Assembly: GCA_028752905.1 (NCBI GenBank)
Contig: JAQNBH010000003.1
Location: 4,086,204-4,150,203 of the forward strand
DNA length: 64,000 nucleotides
Direction of reading: 5' to 3'
Origin: Cladorhizidae sp. MBARI D1340-BT2
Taxonomy: Eukaryota; Porifera; Demospongiae; Poecilosclerida; Cladorhizidae
Part shown: positions 23,680-35,454 of the stretch, one piece after another
How the letters are laid out: each line of letters starts with the position of its first letter
Numbering within the stretch: position 1 is the stretch's first letter
The notes under the pieces: generated by a model
The model's database searches: none
The model's input: only the letters and a program-made list of their open reading frames with translations
What the model was told of the DNA's origin: nothing
Made by a program: the position numbers and the translations under genes

Positions 23680-25110
23680 CATACTTGCCAACTTTCCATA
23701 AGTTAATTCCGGGACATTTAAGACGCGAATTTTCGACCACACTCCCTAATTAGCGAGTGCCCTCCCGGCCATGCCCTTAATTAGCATGCACGATTTTTCG
23801 ACCACATCACTTATTAGCATGTCACACCCACTAATTGATGATGTAATTTGTCCTTATTTGAAACATGAAAATAAAATTGAAGTTTATGAAGTAGAAGTAG
23901 AAGCAGCTGAAGAAGGACCAGCTGAAACATCTGAGTCAGAATGGGGACTAGCTACACAACTCTTTGTAGCCTTCTTGCATGCTGAGAGCAGTTCAGGAGG
24001 GAATTTGATGTCCAGCCAGCAATTATCAATGTTGAACTTCATGGTAATAAGGGCAACAATGGAGGACTGGTCAAGATTTGACCTTTGATCAGAGTGGGTC
24101 TTCCTCAGTATGGAAAAACCTCGTTCAGAATTAGCATTAGAGACTGGGATGGACATCAGACATGGTATTAATTTGTTAAGGAGATTGAATCTTGGCTGCC
24201 CTTCCAATGTGATCATTTTCCTAACTTCCAACCAGAAAAGCCCTGCCATGGGTCTCATGACACCATCAGCTGCCTTGTACTCGACAAATATCGGTAAATC
24301 ATTGCTTTAGATTCTGAGATACAGCATCATTGAGGCCAATCTGTGGAAAACATTTAGCTAGTGAAGTGATGGTGTTGAAAGAGAACGATGAAATGTGTTC
24401 AGGCTGAATGACCCTTAAATCTTTCATCAACGAATCTCCAAAAGGAAATTTGACAAGCATCATTACAACCAGCATGGGTAACACCAAAGTCGATTGCACA
24501 CAGAGTACATCGTGCATACAAGTACCTAAAATGAAGGCAAGGCTACTGACATTACTATTGCATTGAACACAAGAAGCACACTGTCCCCATAATTTTATTA
24601 TTTAGCCTGTATTTGCTGTATGCTTATTTACTTTGTAAATCAATTTCATTATATTTGTTTTATTTATACCTTTGTAACTCTTGCCTAACTCTTGCCTATC
24701 CCTTGAAATTCTTTAATCCATTTATTGTCAAAATGGCATTCTCTCTTCTGCTTCTAGCCATTTTGCTGATATTGCAAAGCAATTATGTGCATGGATGGGA
24801 AGTTTCACGTGAGTGCCACACCTCCAATTGAAACAAGGTCAAAGGTTGTTTGGCACCCGCTGTTTATCTGAAGTCTAAAAAGTGTCCTGTTTTAGTTGCT
24901 TTACGAGTGTTAAAGGGCTAAACTAAAGATGCTTGAGACTGCAGTGGCCATCTAAGCGAGTGGAAGCGCAAGGTGCACGTAGCTGTAAATTCTGGGACAT
25001 TACCTGGACATGGACACCACCGGGACAAGGCCCAAAATTCGGGGACATTATTATCGGGACAAAGCCCAAAATTCGGGGACTGTCCTGGCATCCGGGACGG
25101 TTGACAACTC
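23680..25110 (-). mobile_element. hAT deletion derivative with the 3' half of the transposase, U1 copy
   Basis: Bounded by the 8-bp repeat TGTGTACT at 23672-23679 and 25111-25118. Inner ends are CATACTTGCCAACTTTCC on the left and the reverse of GAGTTGTCAACCGTCCCGG on the right. It retains the C-terminal part of its transposase on the minus strand. The identical insertion is at 49,784-51,233, so it predates duplication of the segment. Confidence 0.75.
23884..24517 (-). pseudogene. hAT transposase C-terminal fragment (dimerisation domain), U1 copy
   Basis: Two frames on the minus strand. 24299-24517 carries a helical middle segment. 23884-24258 carries the hAT C-terminal dimerisation signature (LIPCLMSIPVSNANSERGF, then SILRKTHSDQRSNL). 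The N-terminal finger and most of the catalytic core are missing. A frameshift near 24,290 separates the two. Confidence 0.7.
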
Positions 25111-25118
25111 TGTGTACT

Positions 25119-28100
25119 TAGGATGTGAGATCACAGGCACAGCTATGTAGCAGGATACATGGGGCCAATTAGACTGAAAGTGACCTCACATCCTAGAATT
25201 CAGATAGAGGCAAGTGTGCACATATCGTGAATACAATTATGAAGTTACAGGAGTTGGTTCACAAAATGCTGTTGCACTAGCAACGCATACTATAACATGG
25301 GATCACATTGCACCACTTGAATATACCAATTTGTTTGCTATGCTTTGGTAAACATGTTGATGAGTTCCATCTGTGTCCAGCAACAAATTGTTTCAGCAAC
25401 AAGATTGAGGCATGCGAGGAGCTTCCCCGGTAATGTGGGATGTACCCCACGGGTCTTACAGGGACTTGAAGGCCAGGGAGAACACCTGGAAGCAAGTGAC
25501 TGGGATAGTAAAACGACAACAACAACTGTTTCCATAGCAATGTTTGCCTACCTCATTGTTATACCTACAGCTGCATAGCAAATCAATTTTAAATAGTTCG
25601 AAATGAAGCAATGTGACTTGATGCAGAGGATATTGTGAACTGCTTGAAGCAGCGCACACAACGCACACACACAGTAAACTTCACATGACTGTACCCATGT
25701 AGTCCACTTCCGGTTAGATGACCCTTTACCATTTGAAATCGTACCATTTGAAATCATACCACCTCAATCTTAATTTAAAAAATATTTTTACTTGAATGAA
25801 TGGGATTTTTTGGCTTGATAATGATTACAGCGATCAACAGGTAGCACCATACCATATCACTGGAAGTATTGGTAGCACTAGTCTTACAAAGGCTGTGTGT
25901 GTTGCATTCCATGCGCCTGATTAAGCAAGTATGTGGGATAGTTTGGTATCATTCCTGGTCCACATAAAGTTTAACGGATAACAGGCTCACTGACTGCTTG
26001 TGTTCAGGGGGGGAGGGGACAAGTGCCAGGAAGATGTGGTTTCATAACCTTGTGGTAACGACTTTTGGAGCTCCATAGATTCTGCACACTTCACTATGAA
26101 CTTGAGCTCCAATCTCTGTGAACACTCTTGATATTAAGTTGCATAGGTATAAAGCTACATGCAGCCCAAATAAGGGTACCTGAGTGTCTGAATTAGTTGT
26201 AGTTGTGGTTCCTGATTGGAAGTGCTAGCCAGTTGAAATTGTTGTCTGTGGCTAGAGGAAGTCCTACTCTACAACACATGTTGATTGAGGCACTAAAACA
26301 TAACATTAGTAAGCATGGTTGCAGGGGGAAAATCATCCACAGATGTCACCAGATTATCCAAGACGATTATGCCGTGTTTTTTAGATGTGGCTAATCAGAA
26401 TTAGTAAGGGGGGGAGGGGGAGGGGGAATCGGTGGTCGAGTTGAATACTTGTGTTCCCATACCAAGTCAAGTTCACATAGCAACCCCACTATCAATGGGG
26501 CAGCAGTGCTGATCACACATCACACACCTTACTCATGAAGGGTGTGGCAACATCTACACCAGCCAGTGCTAGTTAACCCAATGGTGGGTGGAGTTTCATT
26601 GACAACACACAATGAGGTGTGTGAGTCTTACTAACGTCCTTCCATTGACCTTGTCAAATGAACCCATACATATGCAGAAATAGTTAGTCTTGAAAAGGAC
26701 ACAGTTTCTACGGATCAAATGTCATTCTCCTCAGCAATAGTGGATTATTTCCAATGCATTTAATTAGAATCCAACCCCTGCAAACAGGCAGGATGGCAAG
26801 CAGCAGAGAAGGGTGTGGCTTCCACTATAGAGCTGCAAAATTCTCGAATACTTCCCCCTGCAAATAATTCTCTTTTCTAGTCACTCCCTGCAAATATTTA
26901 ACCTCTTGAAAATATCCCGCCCCAGGAGGTAATCTTATAGCCCAGCAGGCAAGGTCCTCCCAAGAAAGCAGAATGTATGCCGACAATGACCTACCCAATC
27001 AGTTATCGAGGAAAGCAATCACTCATTATAATTAAGTTACTGGCAATAGGATACCACTTGACACCCATCCCTCCCACATACACACACACATAGCAGAGAA
27101 ACATGATTTTTGATTTTAGTGTAAAAATTGTTTTTTGGTGTTATTTACTAGGAAAGTTAAGAAAATACCTTCCACTCAACCCGAGGTTATTTAGCCACAA
27201 TAAAGCCGACTGCTACACTAAGCAATTGTGATATAAAAAGTTGATTGATCAATACTGAAAACAAACATGAAGCTCAAAGCAAACCATGAAACCACCCAAA
27301 AACATCTTGGTCTTGCACACCAGATGTTCATTTCATTTGGGTCTACACTTTTGTACCCAGGGAAGTTTCATCATAAGCCCCCCAACCTATGAAAATACCC
27401 TAATAGACTGTATGAATGAGCCCTCTTAACCAATCACATTGTGTTGTCTATTTCCAGGGAAAGTCAGTGCCACTAGCAGCAGTAAAACGTCCTCCAATGG
27501 TGTGTGGTATTTTGCGATAGACAAATTTGGCTACAAACTGATGGCTACAATACCAATAAATTCTGTTTCATCTAGCTCATGCAAGAAATGATATCTTAGT
27601 TAGGCACAAGAACTTTGACACAAGAACTTTGACAAACACAACCTGCTTCAAATTGCTCAGTTAAACTCTCAATGCTGAAAACACAACCAAGTTCTATTCC
27701 CTGGTCTTTGTCCATAACAAGGCAACTCTCCAAAGTTTAACACCAAGAAATTAACTTGACTAGTACTTATCACAAATAACCATTGGCCTTAACAGGCTCA
27801 GCAATATCAAGATTAAATCATCAAGTTCACATGGGAAGACCGCTATACATTTATGGCCTAAGGATTGTAGCTTAGTAATCTGTAGCAAAAGCCTAGCTAA
27901 TTAGCTACAGTAATTATTTACTTGGATTCTTCTTCCTCTTCGTCTAGAGTAGTACTATGTCCATTATCCATACCTGCTAGAACTGTACCGGTAAACACTG
28001 ATAGGTCTATTACATAAGAGAATAGCGCCCTTGATAAATTAACATCCGCCCAAGCAACAACTATTATTATTTTTATTTTTATTTATTTTTTTAAATATTT

Positions 28101-28566
28101 TATATCACATGACATATAATATGCTGACATACATAACTAAGTACAATGACTATTACCCAAAACTATCAGTACGTGCTCCGGAAACCACGGCTTCATTCCA
28201 TGGTCGTACTTGGGGGGGGGTGCAGCCAAGGTTATTCGGGATGTAGGGGACGCCTTCAAGAACATCGTTTGGGCATTCCTCCCTCTGAAGCTACTCGCCA
28301 TCTGTTCCAAAGGCTATCAATTAACTTGTGGAAGGGCAATGCCACACTGTGGATCCGCCTCCCCAATTCGATCCTGGTTGTGTTTGTACAGTTTTGTCTC
28401 ATCCACTTTTGTCTCGATTTAAAAAAAAACTGTCTGTTTACGCAACTCTGGTACTGCATTCCTCAATCGACCGCGCTGTGCTATTGTTTCGTTGGTGTAT
28501 TGGAATTTTTAGTAGCTTATACTTGTTTTTACCACGCTACGGTGTGACCTCACACAACGCTACACA
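25119..28566. other. Long non-coding part of the segment, U1 copy
   Basis: About 3.4 kb without a supportable gene. Repeated at 51,242-54,583 and, for its right half, inverted at 11,092-13,143. Contains a G-rich run near 26,405-26,427 and a sequence at about 26,040-26,200 resembling the arms of the TTAA foldback family. Confidence 0.65.
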
Positions 28567-29095
28567 GAAGTAAGTCCACACTTCCAACCACTTAGTGGTG
28601 AGCCAACGCTTAAAAGCGTCTAGTGCAAGAAGCCATCAACTTCATTTAGGTATTACTTACATAAATGACTAACTAGTTACTACAACAAAATTACCCTTTC
28701 ATTTTCAGTGAAAACAAAACTAAATTGTGTGGGCTTATATTTAAGTTGCTATGGCAACATCTCATGAATATCTGATCAATTGGACCCTTTTATTTTTGTT
28801 TCTTATGATTTCTCTAATTCTGTTAGTATACAAGAATTGAAATTTAGTATGTGATTACTTTCCACCAAATGAAATGTTTTTGTAAAGCTAATTTTACATT
28901 AACCCTTTTTCATTCTAAAAACTAGGTTTGATAAAAGGCAATTAGTAATTTTAAGGCAATGAGTTATGTTGGAGTTATAAATTCACTAATTCACTAAACA
29001 TCTGTAAAGTAAAAAAAAAATTATAGCTCTATTTCAGGAACACAACAATGCAATTTATATAATTTCACAGCATCTTCTACTTCAACACCTCCTGT
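28567..29095. other. Unassigned AT-rich stretch
   Basis: No frame or repeat recognised. It follows the point where U1 lacks the transposon nest carried by U2. Confidence 0.4.
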
Positions 29096-29099
29096 TTTT

Positions 29100-30713
29100 C
29101 CTTCACGGTACGCACGATGATATTATCTCACTCTTCTATAATACTTCTATCACCTCAATATTAACTGAATCCAAGGCTGTTGAATGATTTTCTCCAGTGC
29201 TCCTATATAATCACAGTTAGTACCGTTTTGCCTGATCCCAAACCCGTTCAATAGGGTTTAACTCACAATTGCATTTTGGAACGAAAATACACCTGTGCTT
29301 GTGACTGGAAACCAACTCCTCCACTTGGGTCTTAAAATCATGCATGCTTTCCAGGACTTCATCTCAGTTTTGACCATGCCAGTAGTATCGTAAGCCCTTT
29401 GGTTGCACCACTTGCTGTAGTCATCACTTGCATCACTCCATCCCAGTATGTGTTTCGCCTCTTGGTTGCTTGCCACCATCACTTACATTCATCCTGTGTG
29501 CATTTAAAGCATCGTCAGCATAAACAGTGCTTTGGTCAAGATAAAAGTTATTGAGTGTGTTTCACTTTTCAACTGCATTTTCCAATTGAATCAGAAACTT
29601 TTCACGGTTCCAGTATCCTTCAGGTTGGGCCCCATACTTGAAGAAAACCCTGGAAGCTCTTGGAATGACTGGCTTTGCTCGCTCACGTTCTTCCTCATTG
29701 AGCTGTAGATAACCATGATACTCAGTAATAAAGTCACTCAACATAATCCCACGTCCAATTGATTTGGGTCGAATGTGGTGAATGAAAAGTGGACTCATCG
29801 TGGTAAATAAGCACAAACTTTCTTAAGACAGTACTGGAACCTACATTTTATTCCAATTTCCCATCCCTACACTCTGGTGGTGGCAAATGTATGGCAATAC
29901 CTCAATTTTTCGTAAGTACATCTTGCTGTACTCAATTACATCTTCCCTCTCGTGACCATCGACGTACACACCCTTACGGTAAGATGTAGGATGGAAGCCT
30001 AGATAATTACTTTCAAGCAGTGCGAGGAATTATGCTACGAGGAAAGCCAGGAGGGAGATGAGAGCATGGAAGCAAATCATGGTTAACCCAGGCAGCAAAT
30101 TTAGCAGTTGTCATGGTTGGTTGACATTTTTCATAGGCAGTTTGCCACAACCATGTCAGTGCTTTCGAGCGACATTCCTCATCATCCAATACAGAGGGCC
30201 ACTTGTGCTTTCCTCTTAGAAAATCAGCAAATTCCCCCTTGTTATTGTAAAAATAATTCTTCCATTGATCGAATCGAGTGGTTACTGAACCCTACCACAG
30301 ATCCTGCCTCATTAGCCAGTCCAAATCTTGCTATAAAGAATGGGTCTCTAGTCAGCCAAAGTCTGTCCAGAAAATGTTTGCTATCATTCTTATGGACACT
30401 TTCAGGATAAGCTGTTGCTTCTTCTTCTGTAAAGGTATAGTTGTCAGAGAAGCTATCACTGTCACTACTCTCTTCATCAATGACTAAACTAATGGCAGCA
30501 CAAATGAGTTGCCCAAGGGATAGAAATTTGGACTGTATTGATCCAATGAAATTGTGGTTGTCCCAGCTTATGAGCTAGGTATATATATATAGGTTGACTC
30601 ACTTCTTGAAGAAGTGTTGTTTCTGATTCAGACTCCAATTCAGGCAACTGTGTCACAGCTGTCCTTGAAGATTCACTCATATTGGTCATATATAGCGCTT
30701 TAGCAGCTCTCAT
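29100..30713 (-). pseudogene. DDE transposase relic, IS630-like architecture
   Basis: The minus strand reads as a decayed single gene. A probable start at 30,713 is followed by a donor-like gtgagt near 30,605. Then come an acidic N-terminal part (30,250-30,480; FTEEEATAYPESVHKND), an RFDQWKNYFYNNKGEF region, PGFPRSIIPRTA near 30,030, KGVYVDGHER near 29,960, RPKSIGRGIMLSDF near 29,760, and a terminal CELNPIERVWDQAKRY near 29,230. The last motif resembles the C-terminal catalytic glutamate region of IS630/DDE_3 enzymes. Related proteins are, from memory, common in fungi and basal metazoans. Stops and frameshifts (for example after PRTA) inactivate it. The family name is uncertain. Confidence 0.6.
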
Positions 30714-31646
30714 ACTCTTAGCTCAGGCTAGCTGATGCTTTCTTTTCACCCATTTGGGCTTTTTTTTGCACTCACATTAGCGGACAAAAAAATGATTAGT
30801 TCGGTTACCGTGGAAACAGGCTGCGCCCATTTTCGCACACAAAAAAAAGTAAGTGTTCGCACGCCGCGCGAGCTATAAAATTATTCTCTCCTTCGGTTTC
30901 ACTTAGAAAATTTTCGTAATCAGACCAAGGTAGAAAATCATCAAAGAAAATGGAAGGGTCGAAATGGAAGGGTCGAAAGTTGTCGAGTGATATTGACACT
31001 TTCGTTGGTAAATCAGTAAATACAAGACTAAAATCACATGGGTTGCCAATTATTTTTACAAAGTGTTAAAAACACTTTGGAGCTCCATAAATTCTGCAGA
31101 CTTCGCTCTATGGCTCAAATTTCTGTGCTTTTTTTTTAATACTAAAAACTGTTGCATAGGTAATACAACATACCCAGTCAAAACTGGAAGGGAAGTTTTG
31201 TGCAATTGCATTAGTGTCCGGATAATATTTGTAGCATGAAGAGCGCTATTTTTGACTCCTAACCATTTTCATGTTCTTTTATTACTGTGTGTTAAAAAAT
31301 CATCAGGCGAAAGCGAGACACTCGGAATGGGAAATAGCTGTACATGCGCACTGCTGTGAGATCAGGTCACGTGATTGTTCAAATTGGGTCAAAATGAAAG
31401 GGTCGTAGGTTATCTGGGTTTTGAAAGGGTGATGGGGATTGTGAGTTATGGCATGACTCTTGTGTGTGTCATGCCTACCCATGGTGATTCTCACACAGAC
31501 TTGATACAGAGTAGAATACTTCATGGTTTGTCATTTGTCCCTGTTCATGTCTCATTCTTCTTAGAGCTTTCAGGTCCAATGGCTAAGTGGGAAAGATAGA
31601 CATCCACAGAGAAAAAAAAGTAAGTGTAAACAAGGAGAGGTGTGGT

Positions 31647-31835
31647 ATGCATCAGGTTGATAGATGTGAGCTCTGTGATGAAGGTGTTGTGGAAGGTATT
31701 GTGCATTTCTTGTTGTACTGCGGAGAGTTTGCTGTTGATCGAGGAAGATTATTGAACATGGTCAAGGGCATTGAAGGGTCTATGGAGTGCATGGTAGAAT
31801 GGAGAAATAAAGACAGTGGGCCTAATATTGGGTAG
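31647..31835 (+). pseudogene. Non-LTR retrotransposon 3' scrap, U2 copy
   Basis: Third copy of the zinc-binding tail frame (CELC ... FLLYC) seen at 5,462-5,650 and 13,623-13,811. Confidence 0.5.
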
Positions 31836-32051
31836 ACAAGTGTATAGCAGGGGTGAAGGAAGAGGTGTTAGGTATATAGGGTAGACAGAATTGTTAAGGG
31901 AAATGAGCTAAAGTGGTGGGAGAAGAGGAAATACTTGATGTTTGGCACCTAGTGTTATTTTATATCTTGGGCACCTCCTCCCATACCAATCACAAAAACT
32001 CGCTTTTTCACAACTCATTTATTGTTTGTTTATAATTATGTACTTAATGAT

Positions 32052-32224
32052 TAGATAAGATATCAACACTATTTATCTAACTGATCGACAAGGATTTAAA
32101 ATAGATGTTCACAGAAAGACAATGCGTGCAACAATGATTAGTCACTTGTGAGCATGCGCATACATGTAGGTATTAGCTTGTTGGTAAAGGGTCGTTCTGT
32201 CCATTAGTTATTAGTTATTAGCTA
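32052..32224 (-). repeat. 3' LTR of the gypsy element
   Basis: 173 bp from TAGATAAGATATC to TATTAGCTA. By eye it differs from the other LTR at about five positions. It does not start and end with the canonical TG...CA. Confidence 0.88.
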
Positions 32225-32239
32225 TCTCCCCCAGGCCAA

Positions 32240-34042
32240 TTACTCCTTGTAGTTCGGCCGATGTTGAGTAACACACTGTCGCTTGGAGCGGCGAAGTGTT
32301 GGTATGCGCACAGGTGCTGGCGAGGCGGATCGGCTAAGATTATGGGTTGCCCGAGAGGGAGGAATATTGCTGAATGGCAACGGGGAACCGGTATTGTCCA
32401 ATGCTCCACGATGGGTACTTGGATTGGTTCGGGGTGTCAGTGGAGTATGGGAAGTATCCAGGGGCGGTCTGGTGGTATGCGAAGTGTCCGTCGGAGGGGT
32501 GTCCTGAGTTGCTGTGTCCGCATTGATTTTGAATGGCGTAGTCATGGGCGCGTGGTCTGGAAGTGGAGTCGCTTCCAGCTGGTGTACAGGGGCGTCGGGG
32601 AAGTGTCCTCTGATAGCAGATGGTGCGGGGACGGCACATTTACGTAAGAACTTCCTGTTGCGCAAAGTGGCCCTGCCTGAGCCGGCCATGCGTACCCAGT
32701 ATTGATGGAACTGACGAACCTCAATCACTGTACCAGTCTTATCCCATCGTCGGGGGAAAGGGCCAGTTTCCATACGACATCGCCAATCTTGAGCTGGGTG
32801 AGGGGACGGGTGTGTTCCGACCACTTGCTGAGTTCTGTCTCACCTCTGGTAGCCATAGCGGCTTCCCGGTGGTCCAGCAGTCGATTCCAGTATGGATGGA
32901 GATGGAGCTTGCCCGGGAGGACAGGGATGAGATCCTTGATCGGTCTGGCGAATACTGCTATGGCAGGGGATATCTTCGTGATGGGGTCTGGGGTGTTGCG
33001 ATATGTGAGTATGGCTCGCTGGAAGCTGTCGCAATCAAGTTCGCTATTGTCCGGCGTGTTACCGGCAATGGTGCGCTTGATGGTCTTGACACCGATTTCC
33101 GCACGGGAATTGCCGTGTGGGTAGGTGACAGAGCATAGCCGGTGGTGGACACCCCAGTCAGCCAGGAACTTCTTTGTAGTCGATGCCATAAATTCAGGGC
33201 CGCCATCTGTGGTGAGGGTCGTCCGGGATGCCAAAAGTGACGAAGATGGACCTGAGGCTGGAGATGAGGCCAGTGGCGCCGTTGGTCGAGCGTTCGACGA
33301 TGGGCCATCCAGAAAAGCGGTCGACTATCACCACATAGGTGTGGCCCTTGTGGTGGAAGTAGTCGGCACATAAGCTCTGTAATGGCCGCGTTGGAAGGTT
33401 GGGAGGCGTCGGAGGCAGAGATGCCTGAGAAGGTGACATAGTATTGCACATGGTGCATGATGCCCTGTGATGGGCTATGTCAGCCGCGATCCCCGGCCAG
33501 AAGATCGACGCGTCGGCTCTTGATTGCATCATGGTAGTACCCTGGTGGGCAGAATGGAGCGCTTGCAGGCATTCTGCTCTCAGGGAAGGTGGTATAATGA
33601 CTCTGTCTTTGAATACAGCCACTCCGTCAACCGTGTAAAGGTGAGGGCGATGTATGAAAAACGGACGTATGGTGAGTGGCACATCAGCCTGTTTCGATGG
33701 GAATCCGTCCTCTATTGTGGACAGCAAGAGCTGCATGGCGTCGTCCGAAGTGGTTTGCCATGTGAGGGGCAGCCTGGACTCAAATGCGGAGCACATGGAG
33801 TGAGCAAGGTCGTTCTCGTCCATCTCGTCCGCGGTGGCATCCGTCTCGATTGAGAGCCCGGCCATCAGTACTAGGGGAATACAGGGAGGTGGCGCTGAAA
33901 CAGCGTCTGGCAGTGACATCCCGGGGGGTTTGTGTGGACCGGAAGGGTGGCGAGACAAAGCATCCGACGTGCAGTTGCGCATGCCGGGGATGTACACCAT
34001 CTTGAATGAATATGGAAGGGTCTTCTCCTTCAAGTTGCGCAA
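32240..34042 (-). pseudogene. Integrase region of the gypsy element, frameshifted
   Basis: 33194-34042 holds the spacer and the H-H-C-C finger (HSAHQG ... CTMC) and the first catalytic aspartate (CADYFHHKGHTY). A shift near 33,225 leads to 32725-33234, which holds TDGGPEF and NSRAEIG: aspartate and glutamate are separated by 35 residues, the classic DD35E arrangement. A further shift near 32,760 leads to a proline-rich tail ending at 32,240, next to the purine run. At least three frame breaks are visible. Confidence 0.8.
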
Positions 34043-35454
34043 CCTGGCGTTGCTGATGTCTGCCAGGCGCGATCTCCAAAGATTCGGACCAGGGGCTTGT
34101 GGTCTACCGCAATGAAGAGATCTGTACAGCCCAGGATAAAGTGGTGACAGCGCTGGAGGGCCTTGGCGACCGCGAGAGCTTCGCCCTCGATGGCCGCATT
34201 TCTGGACTCGGCCGCATTAGTGAACCGAGATCCGACCAGTGTGATCCTCCAGCCCACCTTGCAGCAAAATAGCTCTCGTTGGGGGCATGAGCAGTGGCGC
34301 TGAAACATCCAGAACCCGATCCCAGACTTGCCCCAGTCAGTAGCAATGCATGTGGTGCGATTCTTTTCAAAGATCTCCACTCCGGTCTGTATCTGCTCGA
34401 TAATCTCCTGTTTGGAAGCCTCGAACGCCTCCTGATGCTCGTTGGTCCAGACGAACTTTGTGGATGGCTTAAGTAGGTCTCTGAATGGCGCCATGGTGTC
34501 TGCCCGGGAGAAGGTGTAGGCTACCTGATTCACCATGCCGAACCATGAGCGGACATCAGTGGTGGAGGTGGGGATAGGGAATTCGGCTATGGCCTTTGTA
34601 AATTTCCGGGCAGGTTTGACGGTGGTGGGGCCTATCTCGAAGCCGGCGAATTGGACTGTGTCTTGGGCAAACACGAACTTGTCTGGGTTCAGAGTGATGC
34701 CGTTGGCACCGCAGAGGGTGAGCCAGTTGGCCGCGTCCGTAAACGCCTGAGCGAGGTTCTTGGACCAAATGAGGGTATCATCCACACATTTGGTCTTGTT
34801 GTTGATGCCCTCTATAATCGCGTCAAATCTGGCGGTGTATCCATCACCTGAGGCCTTGTAACCCTGGGGGGCTGTCAGGTAGCGGTATTGTCCCCAAGGC
34901 GTGATGAAGGTCGTAAAATGAGTATCATCTGGGTGAAGTGGAACGGAATGGTACCCGTTCCACGCGTCAAACACGGACTTCTTCATCATCTTAGGTACGC
35001 TGCGGGCTTGGTGGTAGGGAGACTTTATGTGGTGCATCTCTCGGGTTGCGTGAGCATTGAGGGGTTGGAAGTCCACAACTCGTCGTGGTTCTCCGTTAGC
35101 CTTCCCTACGATCACCATGCGGTGGCACCATGTGTCAGGCGTGCCGGTGGGGACCTTCTCAAGGACTCCAAGACGGACGTCGCTATCCAAGTTGGTTTTG
35201 ACCTTCTCCTCCCAGTGAACGGGCACTGCGGCAGCCTTGTGTGCTGTGACGGGCTTCGCTGTCAGGTCGATATTCAGCCGTAGAGGCGGCCCCGCCATCA
35301 TGGGAAGAGGTTGGTGGGTATACATGTGTTGAATGTGGACCCTTTGAATATCTCCCGCAGGTGCTGCTCCAAGATGCCCCTGTTCTCCGCCGTGGCGGGG
35401 ACGGGCAGGGGAATGGGACCAGGTGGTGGCAAGGAGCGAGTCGGGCATCCGCAC
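34030..35454 (-). CDS. pol: Reverse transcriptase and RNase H of the gypsy element
   Basis: A 474-codon frame; authentic similarity begins about 45 codons in. The polymerase palm is evident: VFDAWNGYHSVPLHPDD with the first aspartate, TAPQGYKASGDGYT, then KCVDDTLIW, where cysteine replaces the usual tyrosine of Y-x-D-D. RNase H follows, with acidic residues in TDWGKSGIGFW, IEGEALAVAKAL and AVDHKPLVRIF. The frame closes prematurely near 34,030 by a shift, and integrase continues in another frame. Function depends on the neighbouring broken frames, so activity is unlikely. Confidence 0.85.
   Translation of the reverse strand: MRMPDSLLATTWSHSPARPRHGGEQGHLGAAPAGDIQRVHIQHMYTHQPLPMMAGPPLRLNIDLTAKPVTAHKAAAVPVHWEEKVKTNLDSDVRLGVLEKVPTGTPDTWCHRMVIVGKANGEPRRVVDFQPLNAHATREMHHIKSPYHQARSVPKMMKKSVFDAWNGYHSVPLHPDDTHFTTFITPWGQYRYLTAPQGYKASGDGYTARFDAIIEGINNKTKCVDDTLIWSKNLAQAFTDAANWLTLCGANGITLNPDKFVFAQDTVQFAGFEIGPTTVKPARKFTKAIAEFPIPTSTTDVRSWFGMVNQVAYTFSRADTMAPFRDLLKPSTKFVWTNEHQEAFEASKQEIIEQIQTGVEIFEKNRTTCIATDWGKSGIGFWMFQRHCSCPQRELFCCKVGWRITLVGSRFTNAAESRNAAIEGEALAVAKALQRCHHFILGCTDLFIAVDHKPLVRIFGDRAWQTSATPGCAT

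Larger units (their letters stand above)
13144..30840 (+). repeat. Direct repeat unit U1 of the amplified segment
   Basis: Begins near ggcacacacacaaaagtcat and ends where U2 begins with the related start sequence. Contents in order: LINE scrap, TTAA element with nested hAT, GT14 pseudogene, TTAA foldback, minisatellite, hAT deletion derivative, about 3.4 kb of non-coding DNA, and a decayed DDE transposase on the minus strand. It lacks the hAT/Merlin/ISL2EU-like nest of U2: at about 28,566 the shared sequence ends in ctacacag and continues differently. Confidence 0.8.

Noticed and set aside
24933..25121. Plus-strand frame with tandem GDI/PGQ-like peptides
   Set aside because: It lies in the subterminal region of the hAT derivative (repeated gggacaaggccc-type sequence), with no homology and no conservation of frame in the U2 copy.
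28146..28547. 133-codon frame as a gene
   Set aside because: The equivalent regions near 54,240-54,600 and 11,100-11,450 have different frames and homopolymer changes. It could be a retroelement 3' scrap but no domain is visible.
30805..30999. Minus-strand 64-codon frame (FHFDPSIFFDDFLPW) as a small gene
   Set aside because: It is in the repeated unit-start sequence and also partly legible near 13,160-13,340 and 63,790-63,980, but the copies differ by insertions that change the frame and no family is recognised. Too weak to call.
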